A DNA stretch of 60,992 nt from Bacteroidales bacterium (GTDB taxonomy: Bacteria > Bacteroidota > Bacteroidia > Bacteroidales > UBA932): the NCBI GenBank assembly GCA_017625725.1, contig JAGAKH010000127.1:1-60992 (forward strand), written 5' to 3'. Shown here one piece after another: positions 9,901 through 19,113 of this stretch (within the stretch, counting starts at the first letter, position 1; every line of letters starts with the position of its first letter). The position numbers and the translations under genes were made by a program. The notes under the pieces were generated by a model. That model did not search any database. It was not told where the DNA came from and saw nothing but the letters and a program-made list of their open reading frames with translations.

Positions 9901-10502
9901 CCTATTCCGATGGATATCAAATACATACCGACAGTTTCAGCCTTCCTATGCTCAGGCAGGAATATGGTGGAGCGATGTCACTATGCGACTACGTGAATCC
10001 AGAGTCTTCCGGCATGAAATCTCCTTTCGGCATATTCACAATCTGCGTAAAGCCAAGGAATGCTGCACATGAAGAGGGCTGCTGCTGCCCGGCATGCAGC
10101 AACAAATACGAGGATCTGGTTGCCAAGACGGTAAGGATGACTCTGGCGGAAGCTGCTTCCATGTGGCTGGACAAAAGGCTTGCAGGATTCATGGAGAAGG
10201 AAAGCAAGGACACCCCTATGCGTATCATAAAGCCGGCAGCCGGATATGCCAGCTGTCCTGACCACACATTGAAACGTGATATACTCAGACAGCTCAGCGG
10301 CAGTTACGACTTGGGAATCAGTCTGACCGAGAGCTGTGCCATGACACCGGAAGCCAGCATCTGCGGAATGATACTCTTCCATCCTGAAGCAAAATATAAT
10401 GAGATCCGCCGGATCAGCCGGAAACAATTTGAAGATTACGCATCAAAAAGGGGTATGAGTGCTGAGGAGGCTGAGAGATTCCTCGGACACCTGATAAGAT
10501 AA
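6945..10502 (+). CDS. metH: Cobalamin-dependent methionine synthase
   Basis: A 1185-residue enzyme that methylates homocysteine using methyltetrahydrofolate via cob(I)alamin. All four modules are present in order: homocysteine-binding (about 1-320, zinc Cys pair at 308-309 in GGCCGTCPEH), pterin-binding (about 345-600, NFTNIGERTNVAGS), cobalamin cap and Rossmann domain (about 660-880, with D756-x-H758-x-x-G761, the cobalt His ligand), and the AdoMet reactivation domain to the C-terminus. No riboswitch is evident in the short leader. metF, which makes its methyl donor, follows 13 bases later, so both are probably co-transcribed. Confidence 0.97.
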   Translation: MHLPDNKILVMDGAMGTMIQRLGLTEEDYRCKELAGCKNELKGNNECLNLSRPDIIKSIHQQYIAAGADVIETNTFSANSISQAEYGCGSIAAAMAFEGARIARDTADETQEAARRIGLSRKVWVAGSMGPTSKSLSLSPDASDPTFRSYSFKEMRQAYMEQAEALLRGGADLLLIETCFDALNVKAALSAIQEIDSRRSDGKQTPVMISVSVGDRSGRTLTGQTLEAFYTSVKHYPIISFGLNCSLGASELQPLVEDINSWCECGISCYPNAGLPNEMGGYDQSPEEMAREVKEMAMKGLVNIVGGCCGTCPEHIRAITDAVKGIMPHRRLQAENSLKVSGLEAVTVDVRKNNFTNIGERTNVAGSRKFARLIAAGEYETALQIAAGQIEDGASIIDINMDDAMLDSRREMERFVRHISNDPSVARAALMIDSSHWETILAGLENAQGKCIVNSISLKEGPEAFVEKARMIKSFGAAMVIMAFDEEGQATTFERKIEICERAYRLLTEKAGVAPEDIIFDVNILSIGTGIEEHARYAIDFIEAVRWIKKNLPGALTSGGVSNLSFAFRGNNKVREAMHSAFLYHAIKAGLDMAIVNPSMLQVYDEIEPELLECVEDVIFNKDARATERLIAKASEMLTEKEVPEGSDAGNKDSEKIPASERLKNALVKGQSASLENDLMEAMKTFGTALQIIEGPLMEGMETVGTMFGEGKMFLPQVVKSAKIMREAVSILQPYMVLGEKGQERPVIVIATVKGDVHDIGKNITGIVLTCNGFEVHDLGVMVDKETILAEAERLGASIIAVSGLITPSLFQMEELCREMSSRGMRVPLFVGGATTSPLHTAVKLAPLYDHVYHGSDASAAAVMAKRYMIDSESFEKEQHAAQERLRDIHETKEAEVQTRPEEWKIFQSKPTDCSKELPEDLKAKEIPAEEIIPYFDWKMLYAIWGVRYGSVSPEAMELMQLRQDAEDELALGNYRILVSARFYKAYSDGYQIHTDSFSLPMLRQEYGGAMSLCDYVNPESSGMKSPFGIFTICVKPRNAAHEEGCCCPACSNKYEDLVAKTVRMTLAEAASMWLDKRLAGFMEKESKDTPMRIIKPAAGYASCPDHTLKRDILRQLSGSYDLGISLTESCAMTPEASICGMILFHPEAKYNEIRRISRKQFEDYASKRGMSAEEAERFLGHLIR

Positions 10503-10515
10503 ATACAGACAAGAT

Positions 10516-11493
10516 ATGAAAGTCTCTGAAATATTAGCTAACAGTCAGAAGGCCTATCCTTCAATCGAGATCGTTCCTCCTTTGAGGGGGATCACAAAAA
10601 ATGAGCTGCTTGAAAGCATCGCACCTTTCATGGAATTCAGTCCTAAATATATAAATGTGACAAGTCACAGGGACGAATACGAATTCCGTCAGGAAGAAGA
10701 CGGCACATTCAGCAGGCACCTCCTGAGGAACCGTATCAATGAGACGACAGTATGTGCGGCAATCATGTCACGTTATGATGTTGAGGTGGTCCCTCACCTG
10801 ATCTGTGGAGGAAGTACTGCAGAAGAGATCGAAAGCCGCCTTGACAATCTGGAATTTCTCGGAATCAGCAACATTGTCGCACTCCGAGGCGACAGCATGA
10901 CCGGAGAGAAAAGGTTTACTGCAACTCCCGGAGGATACCGCTACGCCAGTGAACTAGTGGAAGGAATCAGAAAATATCAGGGAAGCCCCGGCTATCAACG
11001 CAAACGTAAAATCGAAAAAGAAAACGGCAACGAACAGTCAGACAGATATTTCTGTATCGGAGTCGGAGCTTATCCGGAGAAACACTTCGAGGCTCCTAAC
11101 ATAGAGACCGACATCCTCAACCTCAAGAAAAAGGTTGATGCCGGAGCCGATTACATCATCACCCAGATGTTCTTCGACAATCAGGTATATTATGATTTCG
11201 TGGACAGATGTCGTGCGGCCGGCATAGACATCCCTATAATTCCGGGACTTAAGCCGATTTCAACGGCAAGACAGATAGCCATGCTTCCGGAATCGTTTTC
11301 TCTTGACATACCGGTTGAACTCACCGAAGCCATCGGAAAGGCTGGTGACGACAGGAAGGCCGTCTACGACATTGGCACTGAATGGTGTATAATGCAGTGC
11401 AGGGATCTGATAAGGAAGGGAGTGCCTGCAGTCCATTTCTACACAATGGGAAAATCTGAAAACATCACCAGAATCTTAAGAGAGTGTTTCTAA
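10516..11493 (+). CDS. metF: 5,10-methylenetetrahydrofolate reductase
   Basis: A 325-residue FAD-dependent TIM-barrel enzyme that reduces 5,10-methylene-THF to 5-methyl-THF, the methyl donor for MetH directly upstream. Typical motifs are SIEIVPPLRG near the N-terminus, VALRGDS in the middle and ADYIITQMFFD in the second half. It is slightly longer than the E. coli enzyme, with a basic insertion around residues 150-180 (near QRKRKIEKENGN). It probably ends the metH-metF unit; a 13-base inverted repeat begins 46 bases after the stop. Confidence 0.95.
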   Translation: MKVSEILANSQKAYPSIEIVPPLRGITKNELLESIAPFMEFSPKYINVTSHRDEYEFRQEEDGTFSRHLLRNRINETTVCAAIMSRYDVEVVPHLICGGSTAEEIESRLDNLEFLGISNIVALRGDSMTGEKRFTATPGGYRYASELVEGIRKYQGSPGYQRKRKIEKENGNEQSDRYFCIGVGAYPEKHFEAPNIETDILNLKKKVDAGADYIITQMFFDNQVYYDFVDRCRAAGIDIPIIPGLKPISTARQIAMLPESFSLDIPVELTEAIGKAGDDRKAVYDIGTEWCIMQCRDLIRKGVPAVHFYTMGKSENITRILRECF

Positions 11494-11539
11494 GAGTACT
11501 GACAGATATGATATAATATCAGTTTCAGCTGTATAATCG

Positions 11540-11591
11540 GCGAGGTTACAATTATTTTTCTGTTTTTAATAGGAATTGATTGTAACCTCGC
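11540..11591. repeat. 13-bp inverted repeat between metF and the V-ATPase operon
   Basis: GCGAGGTTACAAT (11540-11552) and ATTGTAACCTCGC (11579-11591) are perfect complements separated by 26 bases of T-rich sequence. It may be the metF terminator, though the loop is long for that and only TAATTTATT follows. The right arm covers the -33 TTG of the V-ATPase promoter, so it could also be an operator. Confidence 0.6.
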
Positions 11592-11610
11592 TAATTTATT
11601 AGTAAATTTG
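11580..11610 (+). promoter_or_regulatory. Promoter of the V-ATPase operon
   Basis: A TTG at 11580-11582, a 20-base spacer and TAAATTTG at 11603-11610 fit the Bacteroidota -33/-7 consensus (TTG, 19-21 bases, TAnnTTTG). It lies about 50 bases upstream of the subunit E start and overlaps an inverted repeat. Confidence 0.65.
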
Positions 11611-11660
11611 CCCGATTGGAAGAAATTTTTTATTAAATCATATATAATTGATATAAAATC

Positions 11661-12266
11661 ATGCAGAACAAATTGCAAGAATTGACAGACAGACTCTACA
11701 ACGAGGGACTGTCAAAAGGAAAACAGGAAGGCGAGGAAATCCTTGCCAAGGCAAAGGTTCAGGCTGAGGATATCGTCGCTAAGGCAAAGGCTGAAGCTGA
11801 AGCTATCCTCAACGCTGCCAGAAAGGAAGCTGAAGACCTCAAGATCAAGGTTCAGGGCGACCTCAAGATGGCTGCAAACCAGAGCGTAGCCGCTACGAAG
11901 AAGGACATCGAGACTCTAGTGGTTGCAAAGATGACTGAAAAGGAGACTGCGAAGGCACTTACTTCAGCTGAGTTCGTAAAGGAAGTGATTCTTTCAGTTG
12001 CAAAGGGCTTCAACACTGAAGAGCCTGTAGACCTCGAGGTCGTTCTTCCTGAGGCTCTTAGAAAGGAACTCGAGCCATTCGTAGCAAAAGAACTCGCTGC
12101 TGCTCTCAAGGGCGGTGTAGAGGCACAGTTCACCAAGAAGATTGCAGGTGGATTCACAATCGGTCCTAAGGATGGAGGTTACTTCATCAGCTTCACTGAA
12201 GAGACATTCAATGCTCTCATCTCAGAATATCTCAGACCTGCAACCAAGAAGATTCTCTTCGGATAA
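11661..12266 (+). CDS. atpE: V-type ATP synthase subunit E
   Basis: A 201-residue peripheral stalk subunit. The N-terminal half is a Lys/Glu/Ala-rich coiled coil (for example EEILAKAKVQAEDIVAKAKA), and the C-terminal globular part would contact the catalytic head. The stalk holds the A3B3 head against rotation. It opens the seven-gene operon. Its stop and the next start share one base (TAATG), which implies translational coupling. E-subunit sequences diverge widely, so the call rests on the coiled coil, length and context. Confidence 0.85.
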   Translation: MQNKLQELTDRLYNEGLSKGKQEGEEILAKAKVQAEDIVAKAKAEAEAILNAARKEAEDLKIKVQGDLKMAANQSVAATKKDIETLVVAKMTEKETAKALTSAEFVKEVILSVAKGFNTEEPVDLEVVLPEALRKELEPFVAKELAAALKGGVEAQFTKKIAGGFTIGPKDGGYFISFTEETFNALISEYLRPATKKILFG

Positions 12267-12892
12267 TGAACAATTACGAATATATCATAGCCAGTCTCCC
12301 GGAAATCACCACAGGATGGAAATTCGGTGAAAAGGGTCCGGAAGATTATATTGAAGAGATTGTCAGCCTCTGCTCGGGAAAGGACAGGAAGCTGATAGAA
12401 TTTCTTCTTGGGGGCTATTGCGACGACATGCTCAATGCAGATTTCTATGCACAGGCATTGACTCACAAGGACCGCTTCATCAAGGAATTCTTCAGATTCG
12501 ACCTGAATGTACGTAATGCAAAGGTGAGATTTCTCAACAAGGCTTTGGGAAGACCAGCTGACAAGGACGTCCTCACTTTCGGCGAGGATGCAGCTCCATC
12601 GGTTGCAGAGGCTGCCTCTGCTGACTTTGACGAGGCTCCGGCATTGGAAAACGTCCTTAATCAGGAGGATATTCTTTCCAGAGAAAGAGGAATAGACGAT
12701 CTCATGTGGGAAAAGATCGATTCTCTCACCACATTCAACTACTTCGACATAGATGCCATTCTCGGTTTCATAGCGAAGATGAATATCGTGGCAAGGTGGT
12801 TCAGACTTGACGAACAGACCGGCCGCGAGATGTTCAAGCGTCTCGTTGACGAAGTCAGGGGAACATTCAAAGGTGTCGAATATCAAGGATAA
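12266..12892 (+). CDS. DUF2764 family protein of the V-ATPase operon
   Basis: A 208-residue soluble protein beginning NNYEYIIASLPEI, typical of the DUF2764 proteins coded between subunits E and A in Bacteroidota V-ATPase operons. Its biochemical role is not established; in this operon no separate gene for subunit C, F or G/H is present, so it may take over a central-stalk or socket function. That is inference from what is missing. It overlaps the subunit E stop by one base and is followed 18 bases later by subunit A. Confidence 0.85.
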   Translation: MNNYEYIIASLPEITTGWKFGEKGPEDYIEEIVSLCSGKDRKLIEFLLGGYCDDMLNADFYAQALTHKDRFIKEFFRFDLNVRNAKVRFLNKALGRPADKDVLTFGEDAAPSVAEAASADFDEAPALENVLNQEDILSRERGIDDLMWEKIDSLTTFNYFDIDAILGFIAKMNIVARWFRLDEQTGREMFKRLVDEVRGTFKGVEYQG

Positions 12893-12910
12893 TAATAACA
12901 AGCTAACAAT

Positions 12911-14662
12911 ATGAAAACAACAGGTAAAGTAACGGGAATCGTTTCAAACCTTGTAACAGTCGAGGTCAATGGTCCTGTGTCTCAGAACGAGCTTTGCTAC
13001 ATCACTGTAGGTGATACAAAGCTCATGGCTGAGGTCATCAAGGTCAACGGCAAGAACGCTGCTGTTCAGGTGTTCGAAAGCACCCGTGGACTTAAGAACG
13101 GAAATGACGTGGAATTCGAGGACAAGATGCTCGAAGCCACTCTCGGTCCAGGTCTTCTTTCCAGCAGCTACGACGGTCTGCAGAACGACCTGACAACAAT
13201 GACAGGCGTATTCCTCAAGAGAGGTGAATACACCGATCCTCTCAATCATGAAAAGCTCTGGGACTTCACTCCTATAGCAAAGCCAGGCGACAAGGTTGTT
13301 GCAGCTGACTGGCTAGGCGAAGTCAAGGAAGGATGGCTCCCTCATAAGATCATGGTGCCTTTCGCATTCAAGGGCGAATACACTGTAAAGAGTGTAGCTG
13401 AAGCAGGACAGTACAACATTGACAAGACAATAGCAGTCCTGACAGATGCAGCCGGAGAAGACATCGAAGTGAACATGTACCAGAAATGGCCTGTAAAGGT
13501 GGCTATCAAGGGATACAAGGAAAAACCAAGACCATCACGCATCATGGAGACAGGTGTACGCGTGATCGACACCCTCAATCCTATCGCAGAAGGTGGTACA
13601 GGCTTTATCCCAGGACCTTTCGGATGTGGCAAGACAGTGCTCCAGCATGCGATTGCAAAGCAGGGTGATGCAGAAGTCATCGTGATGGCAGCCTGCGGAG
13701 AGCGTGCAAATGAGGTGGTGGAAATCTTCACTGAGTTCCCTGAACTCATCGACCCACATACAGGACGTCACCTTATGGAACGTACAACCATCATCTGTAA
13801 CACTTCAAACATGCCTGTAGCAGCTCGTGAGGCATCCGTATATACAGCGATGACAATCTGCGAGTACTACCGTGCAATGGGACTCAAGGTCCTTCTCCTT
13901 GCCGACTCTACTTCACGTTGGGCACAGGCTCTCCGAGAGATGTCCAACCGTATGGAGGAGCTCCCTGGAGCAGACGCATTCCCGGTTGACCTCTCAGCCA
14001 TCATTTCTGCGTTCTATGCACGTGCCGGTATGGTTGTCCTCAACAACGGCCAGACAGGATCGGTTACATTCATCGGAACCGTATCTCCAGCCGGAGGTAA
14101 CCTCAAGGAGCCGGTGACTGAGTCTACAAAGAAGGCTGCAAGATGTTTCTACGCACTCGAGCAGAACCGTGCAGACCAGAAGCGCTATCCTGCAGTAAAC
14201 CCTATCGATTCATACTCTAAGTATCTCGAATATCCGGAGATCAGAGAGCATCTTGCCGAGAAAGTAAGACCAGGCTGGGTGGAAATGGTCGAGAAGACAA
14301 AGAATATCATCCGCAAGGGTAAGGACGCCAACGACCAGATCAACATCCTCGGTGATGACGGTGTGCCTATGAGCTACCACGAACTCTTCTGGAAGTCTGA
14401 ACTCGTTGACTTCGTAATTCTCCAGCAGGATGCATTCGATGCCATCGACTCTGTGACTCCGATGGAAAGACAGCAGTTCATGCTTGAGCTTGTTCTCGGC
14501 ATCTGTGACCAGGAGTTCACATTCGAGGACTACGAGCAGTGCCGCAACTTCTTCAAGGAAGTCATCAACCTTCTCCGTCAGATGAACTACTCAGAGTTCC
14601 AGAGTGAGAAATTCAACAACTACAAGCAGCAACTCACTAATTTCCTCAGCAATGGCAACTAA
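12911..14662 (+). CDS. atpA: V-type ATP synthase catalytic subunit A
   Basis: A 583-residue nucleotide-binding catalytic subunit. The P-loop GPFGCGKT is at about residues 235-242, and the long non-homologous insertion typical of V/A-type A subunits precedes it. The ALREMSNRMEELPG stretch is also characteristic of the family. With subunit B it forms the A3B3 head that hydrolyses or makes ATP. The C-terminal end overlaps the start of subunit B by 11 bases, so the two are probably translated in a coupled, equimolar way. Confidence 0.97.
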   Translation: MKTTGKVTGIVSNLVTVEVNGPVSQNELCYITVGDTKLMAEVIKVNGKNAAVQVFESTRGLKNGNDVEFEDKMLEATLGPGLLSSSYDGLQNDLTTMTGVFLKRGEYTDPLNHEKLWDFTPIAKPGDKVVAADWLGEVKEGWLPHKIMVPFAFKGEYTVKSVAEAGQYNIDKTIAVLTDAAGEDIEVNMYQKWPVKVAIKGYKEKPRPSRIMETGVRVIDTLNPIAEGGTGFIPGPFGCGKTVLQHAIAKQGDAEVIVMAACGERANEVVEIFTEFPELIDPHTGRHLMERTTIICNTSNMPVAAREASVYTAMTICEYYRAMGLKVLLLADSTSRWAQALREMSNRMEELPGADAFPVDLSAIISAFYARAGMVVLNNGQTGSVTFIGTVSPAGGNLKEPVTESTKKAARCFYALEQNRADQKRYPAVNPIDSYSKYLEYPEIREHLAEKVRPGWVEMVEKTKNIIRKGKDANDQINILGDDGVPMSYHELFWKSELVDFVILQQDAFDAIDSVTPMERQQFMLELVLGICDQEFTFEDYEQCRNFFKEVINLLRQMNYSEFQSEKFNNYKQQLTNFLSNGN

Positions 14663-15971
14663 GGCATTTCAGAAAATATACACACAGTTGGAGGCCATCA
14701 CAAAGGCAACCGTAGCACTCCGTGCTCAGGGAATCTCCAACGATGAGCTTGCTGTCGTAGACGGCAGACTTGCTCAGGTCGTTAAGACTAAAGGTGACCT
14801 TGTGACACTTCAGGTGTTCGCAGGTACCGAAGGCATCCCTACCGATGCTGAAGTAACATTCCTCGGAGCTCCTCCTACCCTCAAGGTAAGCGACGACCTC
14901 GCAGGACGTTTCTTCGACGCATACGGTAAACCACTCGACGGTGGTCCTGAAGTTGAAGGTACTGAGGTGCAGATCGGTGGCCCATCAGTAAACCCTTACA
15001 AGAGAAGACAGCCATCCCAGATCATCCCTACCGGTATCGCAGGTATCGACCTCAACAACACCCTCGTGTCAGGACAGAAGATTCCTTTCTTCGCTGACCC
15101 TGACCAGCCATATAATAATGTAATGGCACAGGTAGCACTCCGTGCAGACGTTGACAAGATCATCCTCGGAGGTATGGGTCTTACCAACGACGACTACCTC
15201 TACTTCAAGCATGAATTCGAGGCGGCTGGAGCTTTGGACAAGATCATTTCATTTGTAAACACGACTGAGCAGCCACCAGTCGAGCGTCTCCTTATTCCGG
15301 ATATGGCCCTCACTGCAGCCGAGTACTTCGCTGTGGAGAAGAACGAAAAGGTGCTCGTCCTCCTTACTGACATGACGCTTTACGCCGATGCCCTCTCAAT
15401 CGTATCGAACCGTATGGACCAGATTCCGTCTAAGGACTCAATGCCAGGTTCACTCTATTCAGACCTTGCGAAGATCTATGAGAAGGCCGTTCAGCTTCCT
15501 GACGGAGGTTCAATCACCATCATCGCCGTGACAACCCTCAACGACGGAGACATCACACATGCCATTCCTGACAACACCGGTTACATCACAGAGGGACAGC
15601 TCTTCCTCCGTGCTGATCCGGATTCAGGAAAGGTCATCATCGACCCGTTCCGTTCACTTTCACGTCTGAAACAGCTCGTTCAGGGTAAGCAGACACGTAA
15701 GGACCACAGCCAGGTCATGAATGCTTCCGTTCGTCTTTATGCCGACGCACAGAACGCAAAGACAAAGCTGGAAAACGGTTTTGACCTTAGTGACTATGAC
15801 CTCAGATGTCTCGACTACGCCAAGGCTTATGCTACAAGAATCCTTGCCATCGACGTAAACATCAAGATTGATGAGATGCTCGACACAGCATGGGAACTCT
15901 TCGGAACATACTTCACCAAGGCTGAAACAGGTATCAAGCAGGAATTCATCGATCAGTACTGGAAAAATTAG
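14652..15971 (+). CDS. atpB: V-type ATP synthase regulatory subunit B
   Basis: A 439-residue non-catalytic nucleotide-binding subunit of the V-type head. I start at ATG 14652 (MATKAFQK), inside the end of atpA; the frame extends 16 codons further but that part only overlaps atpA. The P-loop is degenerate, as expected for B: the region after LVSGQKIPFFADP lacks the GxxxxGKT pattern. The SNRMDQIPSKDSMPG segment matches the family. It is followed by a 41-base gap that carries a possible dispersed repeat, then subunit D. Confidence 0.95.
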   Translation: MATKAFQKIYTQLEAITKATVALRAQGISNDELAVVDGRLAQVVKTKGDLVTLQVFAGTEGIPTDAEVTFLGAPPTLKVSDDLAGRFFDAYGKPLDGGPEVEGTEVQIGGPSVNPYKRRQPSQIIPTGIAGIDLNNTLVSGQKIPFFADPDQPYNNVMAQVALRADVDKIILGGMGLTNDDYLYFKHEFEAAGALDKIISFVNTTEQPPVERLLIPDMALTAAEYFAVEKNEKVLVLLTDMTLYADALSIVSNRMDQIPSKDSMPGSLYSDLAKIYEKAVQLPDGGSITIIAVTTLNDGDITHAIPDNTGYITEGQLFLRADPDSGKVIIDPFRSLSRLKQLVQGKQTRKDHSQVMNASVRLYADAQNAKTKLENGFDLSDYDLRCLDYAKAYATRILAIDVNIKIDEMLDTAWELFGTYFTKAETGIKQEFIDQYWKN

Positions 15972-16012
15972 TCCTACTGTCATTTCGACCGTAGTGGAGA
16001 AATCAAATTTAT
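15972..16012 (+). repeat. Possible dispersed intergenic repeat inside the V-ATPase operon
   Basis: The gap between subunits B and D contains TGTCATTTCGACC, then GTAGTGGAGAAATC. From memory, sequences of this type (GTCATTTCGACC...GGAGAAATC) recur between genes in Bacteroidota genomes. A related but more diverged sequence lies at about 18985-19050 on the opposite strand. A genome-wide count would decide. Confidence 0.35.
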
Positions 16013-16624
16013 ATGGCAATAAAGTTTCAATATAATAAGACATCTCTCAACAACTTGAACAAGCAGCTCAAGATGAGGAAGAATGCCCTCCCTACCCTTA
16101 AGAACAAGGAGTCGGCACTTCGTCTTGAAGTCCGCAAGGCCAAGGAGTATTCAGAGAAACTTATTGATGATCTTGATGCCGCACTGAAAAGATACGACTA
16201 TCTTGCAGCACTTTGGAATGAATTTGAAGCCGGGCTCATCACCATCACAGATGTAGATCTTGTGACAGTGAAGGTGGCCGGAGTGAAGACACCGGAGTTG
16301 AAAGAGATTCATTATCAGATAAATGACTTCAATGCTTTTGCAAAACCGGCATGGTACGCAGATGGAGTCTCTATCCTGAAGGACCTCTCAAGACTTGGAA
16401 TCGAATCCGAAGTATACAAGGAAAAGGCTCGTATCCTTGACTTCCAGAGAAAGAAGACCACTCAGAAGGTAAACCTTTATGAAAAGGTCCAGATTCCTGG
16501 ATATCAGGAGGCAATCAGAAAGATCAAACGATATATGGAAGACGAGGAGAACCTCTCCAAGGCAGCTTCCAAGATCGTGAAGAGCAGACACGAAATCGAA
16601 GAGGAGGAGCAGAACAATGGTTGA
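16013..16624 (+). CDS. atpD: V-type ATP synthase subunit D
   Basis: A 203-residue central-stalk (rotor shaft) subunit. It is almost entirely helical with long N- and C-terminal coiled-coil segments (NNLNKQLKMRKNALPTLKNK near the N-terminus), as expected for the shaft that turns inside A3B3. The length matches the family. Its end overlaps the subunit I start by 8 bases. Confidence 0.93.
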   Translation: MAIKFQYNKTSLNNLNKQLKMRKNALPTLKNKESALRLEVRKAKEYSEKLIDDLDAALKRYDYLAALWNEFEAGLITITDVDLVTVKVAGVKTPELKEIHYQINDFNAFAKPAWYADGVSILKDLSRLGIESEVYKEKARILDFQRKKTTQKVNLYEKVQIPGYQEAIRKIKRYMEDEENLSKAASKIVKSRHEIEEEEQNNG

Positions 16625-18467
16625 TAAAATGATAAAATATTCCTTCATTCTTCTCAGCGGAGAGACTGAAGGATTCCTGAAGAATCTTCAGGAACTCGGT
16701 GTCGTTGACGTGACCCGTTCTGCAAAACCTATTGACGAGCATTCTACAAAGATGCTTGACTCAGTAGCTTCAGCCAAGCGTGTCATTTCCAGACTTGAAA
16801 GCATCAACTATGAAAAGGATGCATGCAAGGAGGGAATCATGAAGGCATTCGGCAATGCTGTTCTTCAGAACGACCTGGTCGGCTCAGCACAGGCAGTTCT
16901 TTCAGAACTCGCTGAAATTGAAGCGGCTAAGGCTGCGGCTGAAAAGGAAGTGAAGGCAAGGCTCCCTTGGGGAGATTTTGACAAGTCACGTCTTGATCAG
17001 CTCGAGACTCTCGGTTACACCGTGAGGTACTACACTGTAAACAAAAAGAAGTTCAACAGCGAATGGAGCCAGCTCTGTCCTCTTGAAATCATCTCTGAAG
17101 AGAAGAACAGCGTATGGTTCGTGACTGTAAGTCCGGCCGGGGAAGACTACTCATTCCCGATTGAACCGGTTGCTGCTCCTGAAGCATCATGGAAGGCAGC
17201 ACAGGAGACTGCAGACAGCTACAACGAGCGAATCATTGCACTTAAAGGACTTCTTCTTAAATACAAAGAGGCTATTCCACAGATTGAGGAAAGCTACAGG
17301 AAAGAACTTGTTGACCTGGACTTCTATCTTGCAAAGGCATCAGGCGAGTCCGCTGCCGAGAATCTTCTCAACATTGTAGAAGGATTTGCTCCGGCAGAAA
17401 CAGAAGCAAGCCTTACAGAAGCATTTGACAAGATGGGAGTATTCTACATCAAAGAGGAAGCTACTGAAGAAGACAATCCTCCTATCAAACTGAAGAACAA
17501 CAGGTTTGTAAAGATGTTCGAGTCACTCACTGGAATGTATGGTATGCCGGACTATGGTGAATACGACCCTACTCCTGTCGTTTCCATCTTCTTCCTCCTG
17601 TTCTTTGCGATGTGTCTTGGTGACGCAGGATATGGACTTGTCCTGATTCTCGTTGGACTCGCCATGAAGAAGGGATGGGTCAAGATCTCGATGTTTGACG
17701 GACTTGGTGGTCTGATTGCAACACTTGGTGCTGCAACTGCAGTTATCGGTGGTGCACTCGGTACATTCTTCGGTCTGTCTATCATCAACCTTGTACCGGA
17801 AGGTTCCGCTCTCAAGGCATACTATGAGTTTGTCGGCGGCAACATCCCTACTCCTATGGGTGAACTTCCGTTCCAGATGCTCCTTGCTCTCGGTATCGGA
17901 GTATTCCACATCTGCCTTGCTATGATAATCAAGGCTGTGGGTTACACCAAGAGATTCGGTTTCAAGGAGAACATTGCGACATGGGGATGGCTCATCCTTA
18001 TTGTCGGTGGACTGATCGTTGCACTTCTGGGAGTCGGCAAGCTGATTTCTGCAGAGGCTATCAAATGGGCTGTAATAGTGATCGGAGTCGTTTCCGCACT
18101 CGCTATCTACATCTTCAACACTCCTGGCAGAAATCCTCTCATCAATGTAGGAGCCGGTTTGTGGGACACCTACAACATGGCTACAGGAATCCTCGGTGAC
18201 GTACTCAGCTACATCCGACTCTTTGCACTCGGACTCGCAGGCGGTATGCTCGGTGCAGCATTCAACGACCTCGGAACAATGGTGCTTGGCGACGGAGGAA
18301 TCAATTGGGTATTCTTCATCCTCATCATTCTCATCGGACATGTGCTTAATCTTCTTATGTCATGCCTCGGTGCGTTTGTACATCCGCTTCGTCTTAACTT
18401 CGTGGAGTATTTCAAGAACTCAGGATACGAAGGCAAAGGCAAGGCTTACAATCCTTTAACAAAATAA
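16617..18467 (+). CDS. atpI: V-type ATP synthase subunit I (a-type)
   Basis: A 616-residue membrane subunit with a cytoplasmic N-terminal half (about 1-310) and a polytopic C-terminal half of about seven to eight transmembrane helices. The C-terminal half provides the ion half-channels against the K ring; the essential helix is in the region around LSYIRLFALGLAGGMLG, whose Arg is the stator charge. A second Met twelve bases downstream (MIKYSF) is an alternative start. It is followed 26 bases later by the proteolipid gene. Confidence 0.95.
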   Translation: MVDKMIKYSFILLSGETEGFLKNLQELGVVDVTRSAKPIDEHSTKMLDSVASAKRVISRLESINYEKDACKEGIMKAFGNAVLQNDLVGSAQAVLSELAEIEAAKAAAEKEVKARLPWGDFDKSRLDQLETLGYTVRYYTVNKKKFNSEWSQLCPLEIISEEKNSVWFVTVSPAGEDYSFPIEPVAAPEASWKAAQETADSYNERIIALKGLLLKYKEAIPQIEESYRKELVDLDFYLAKASGESAAENLLNIVEGFAPAETEASLTEAFDKMGVFYIKEEATEEDNPPIKLKNNRFVKMFESLTGMYGMPDYGEYDPTPVVSIFFLLFFAMCLGDAGYGLVLILVGLAMKKGWVKISMFDGLGGLIATLGAATAVIGGALGTFFGLSIINLVPEGSALKAYYEFVGGNIPTPMGELPFQMLLALGIGVFHICLAMIIKAVGYTKRFGFKENIATWGWLILIVGGLIVALLGVGKLISAEAIKWAVIVIGVVSALAIYIFNTPGRNPLINVGAGLWDTYNMATGILGDVLSYIRLFALGLAGGMLGAAFNDLGTMVLGDGGINWVFFILIILIGHVLNLLMSCLGAFVHPLRLNFVEYFKNSGYEGKGKAYNPLTK

Positions 18468-18481
18468 TTAACAACAAATAA

Positions 18482-18916
<435 letters not shown>

Positions 18917-18931
18917 TGATAATTTCAGATA

Positions 18932-18973
18932 ACAAAAATAGACTCTAAAGCCTGCTTTAGAGTCTATTTTTGT
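18932..18973 (+). terminator. Rho-independent terminator of the V-ATPase operon
   Basis: A long stem of AAAAATAGACTCTAAAG and CTTTAGAGTCTATTTTT with a short CTG-type loop. It ends in TTTTTGTTT, and the symmetric A/T ends make it bidirectional. Confidence 0.9.
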
Positions 18974-19052
18974 TTAATAAAGTGTGTCTGTTCGCCGTGA
19001 GAGATGTCCCGACCCTCTTCGCTCATCCGACATGACAGGGGAAGGGGGATAT

Positions 19053-19089
19053 AACAACTAAGGTGGGCGATGTGCCCACCTTAGTTGTT
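19053..19089 (-). terminator. Terminator hairpin downstream of the AGE epimerase gene
   Basis: AACAACTAAGGTGGGC and GCCCACCTTAGTTGTT form a 16-base-pair stem around a 5-base loop. It lies 25 bases beyond the stop of the minus-strand epimerase gene. It may also back up the plus-strand terminator at 18932. Confidence 0.7.
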
Positions 19090-19113
19090 GCAGATATGTA
19101 TCTACTACAATAT

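Noticed and set aside
17523-18341. A 272-residue open frame on the minus strand, opposite subunit I, rich in Ser, Glu and Asp
   Set aside because: It lies entirely within the coding sequence of a clearly conserved V-ATPase subunit, and its composition is what codon bias on the opposite strand produces.
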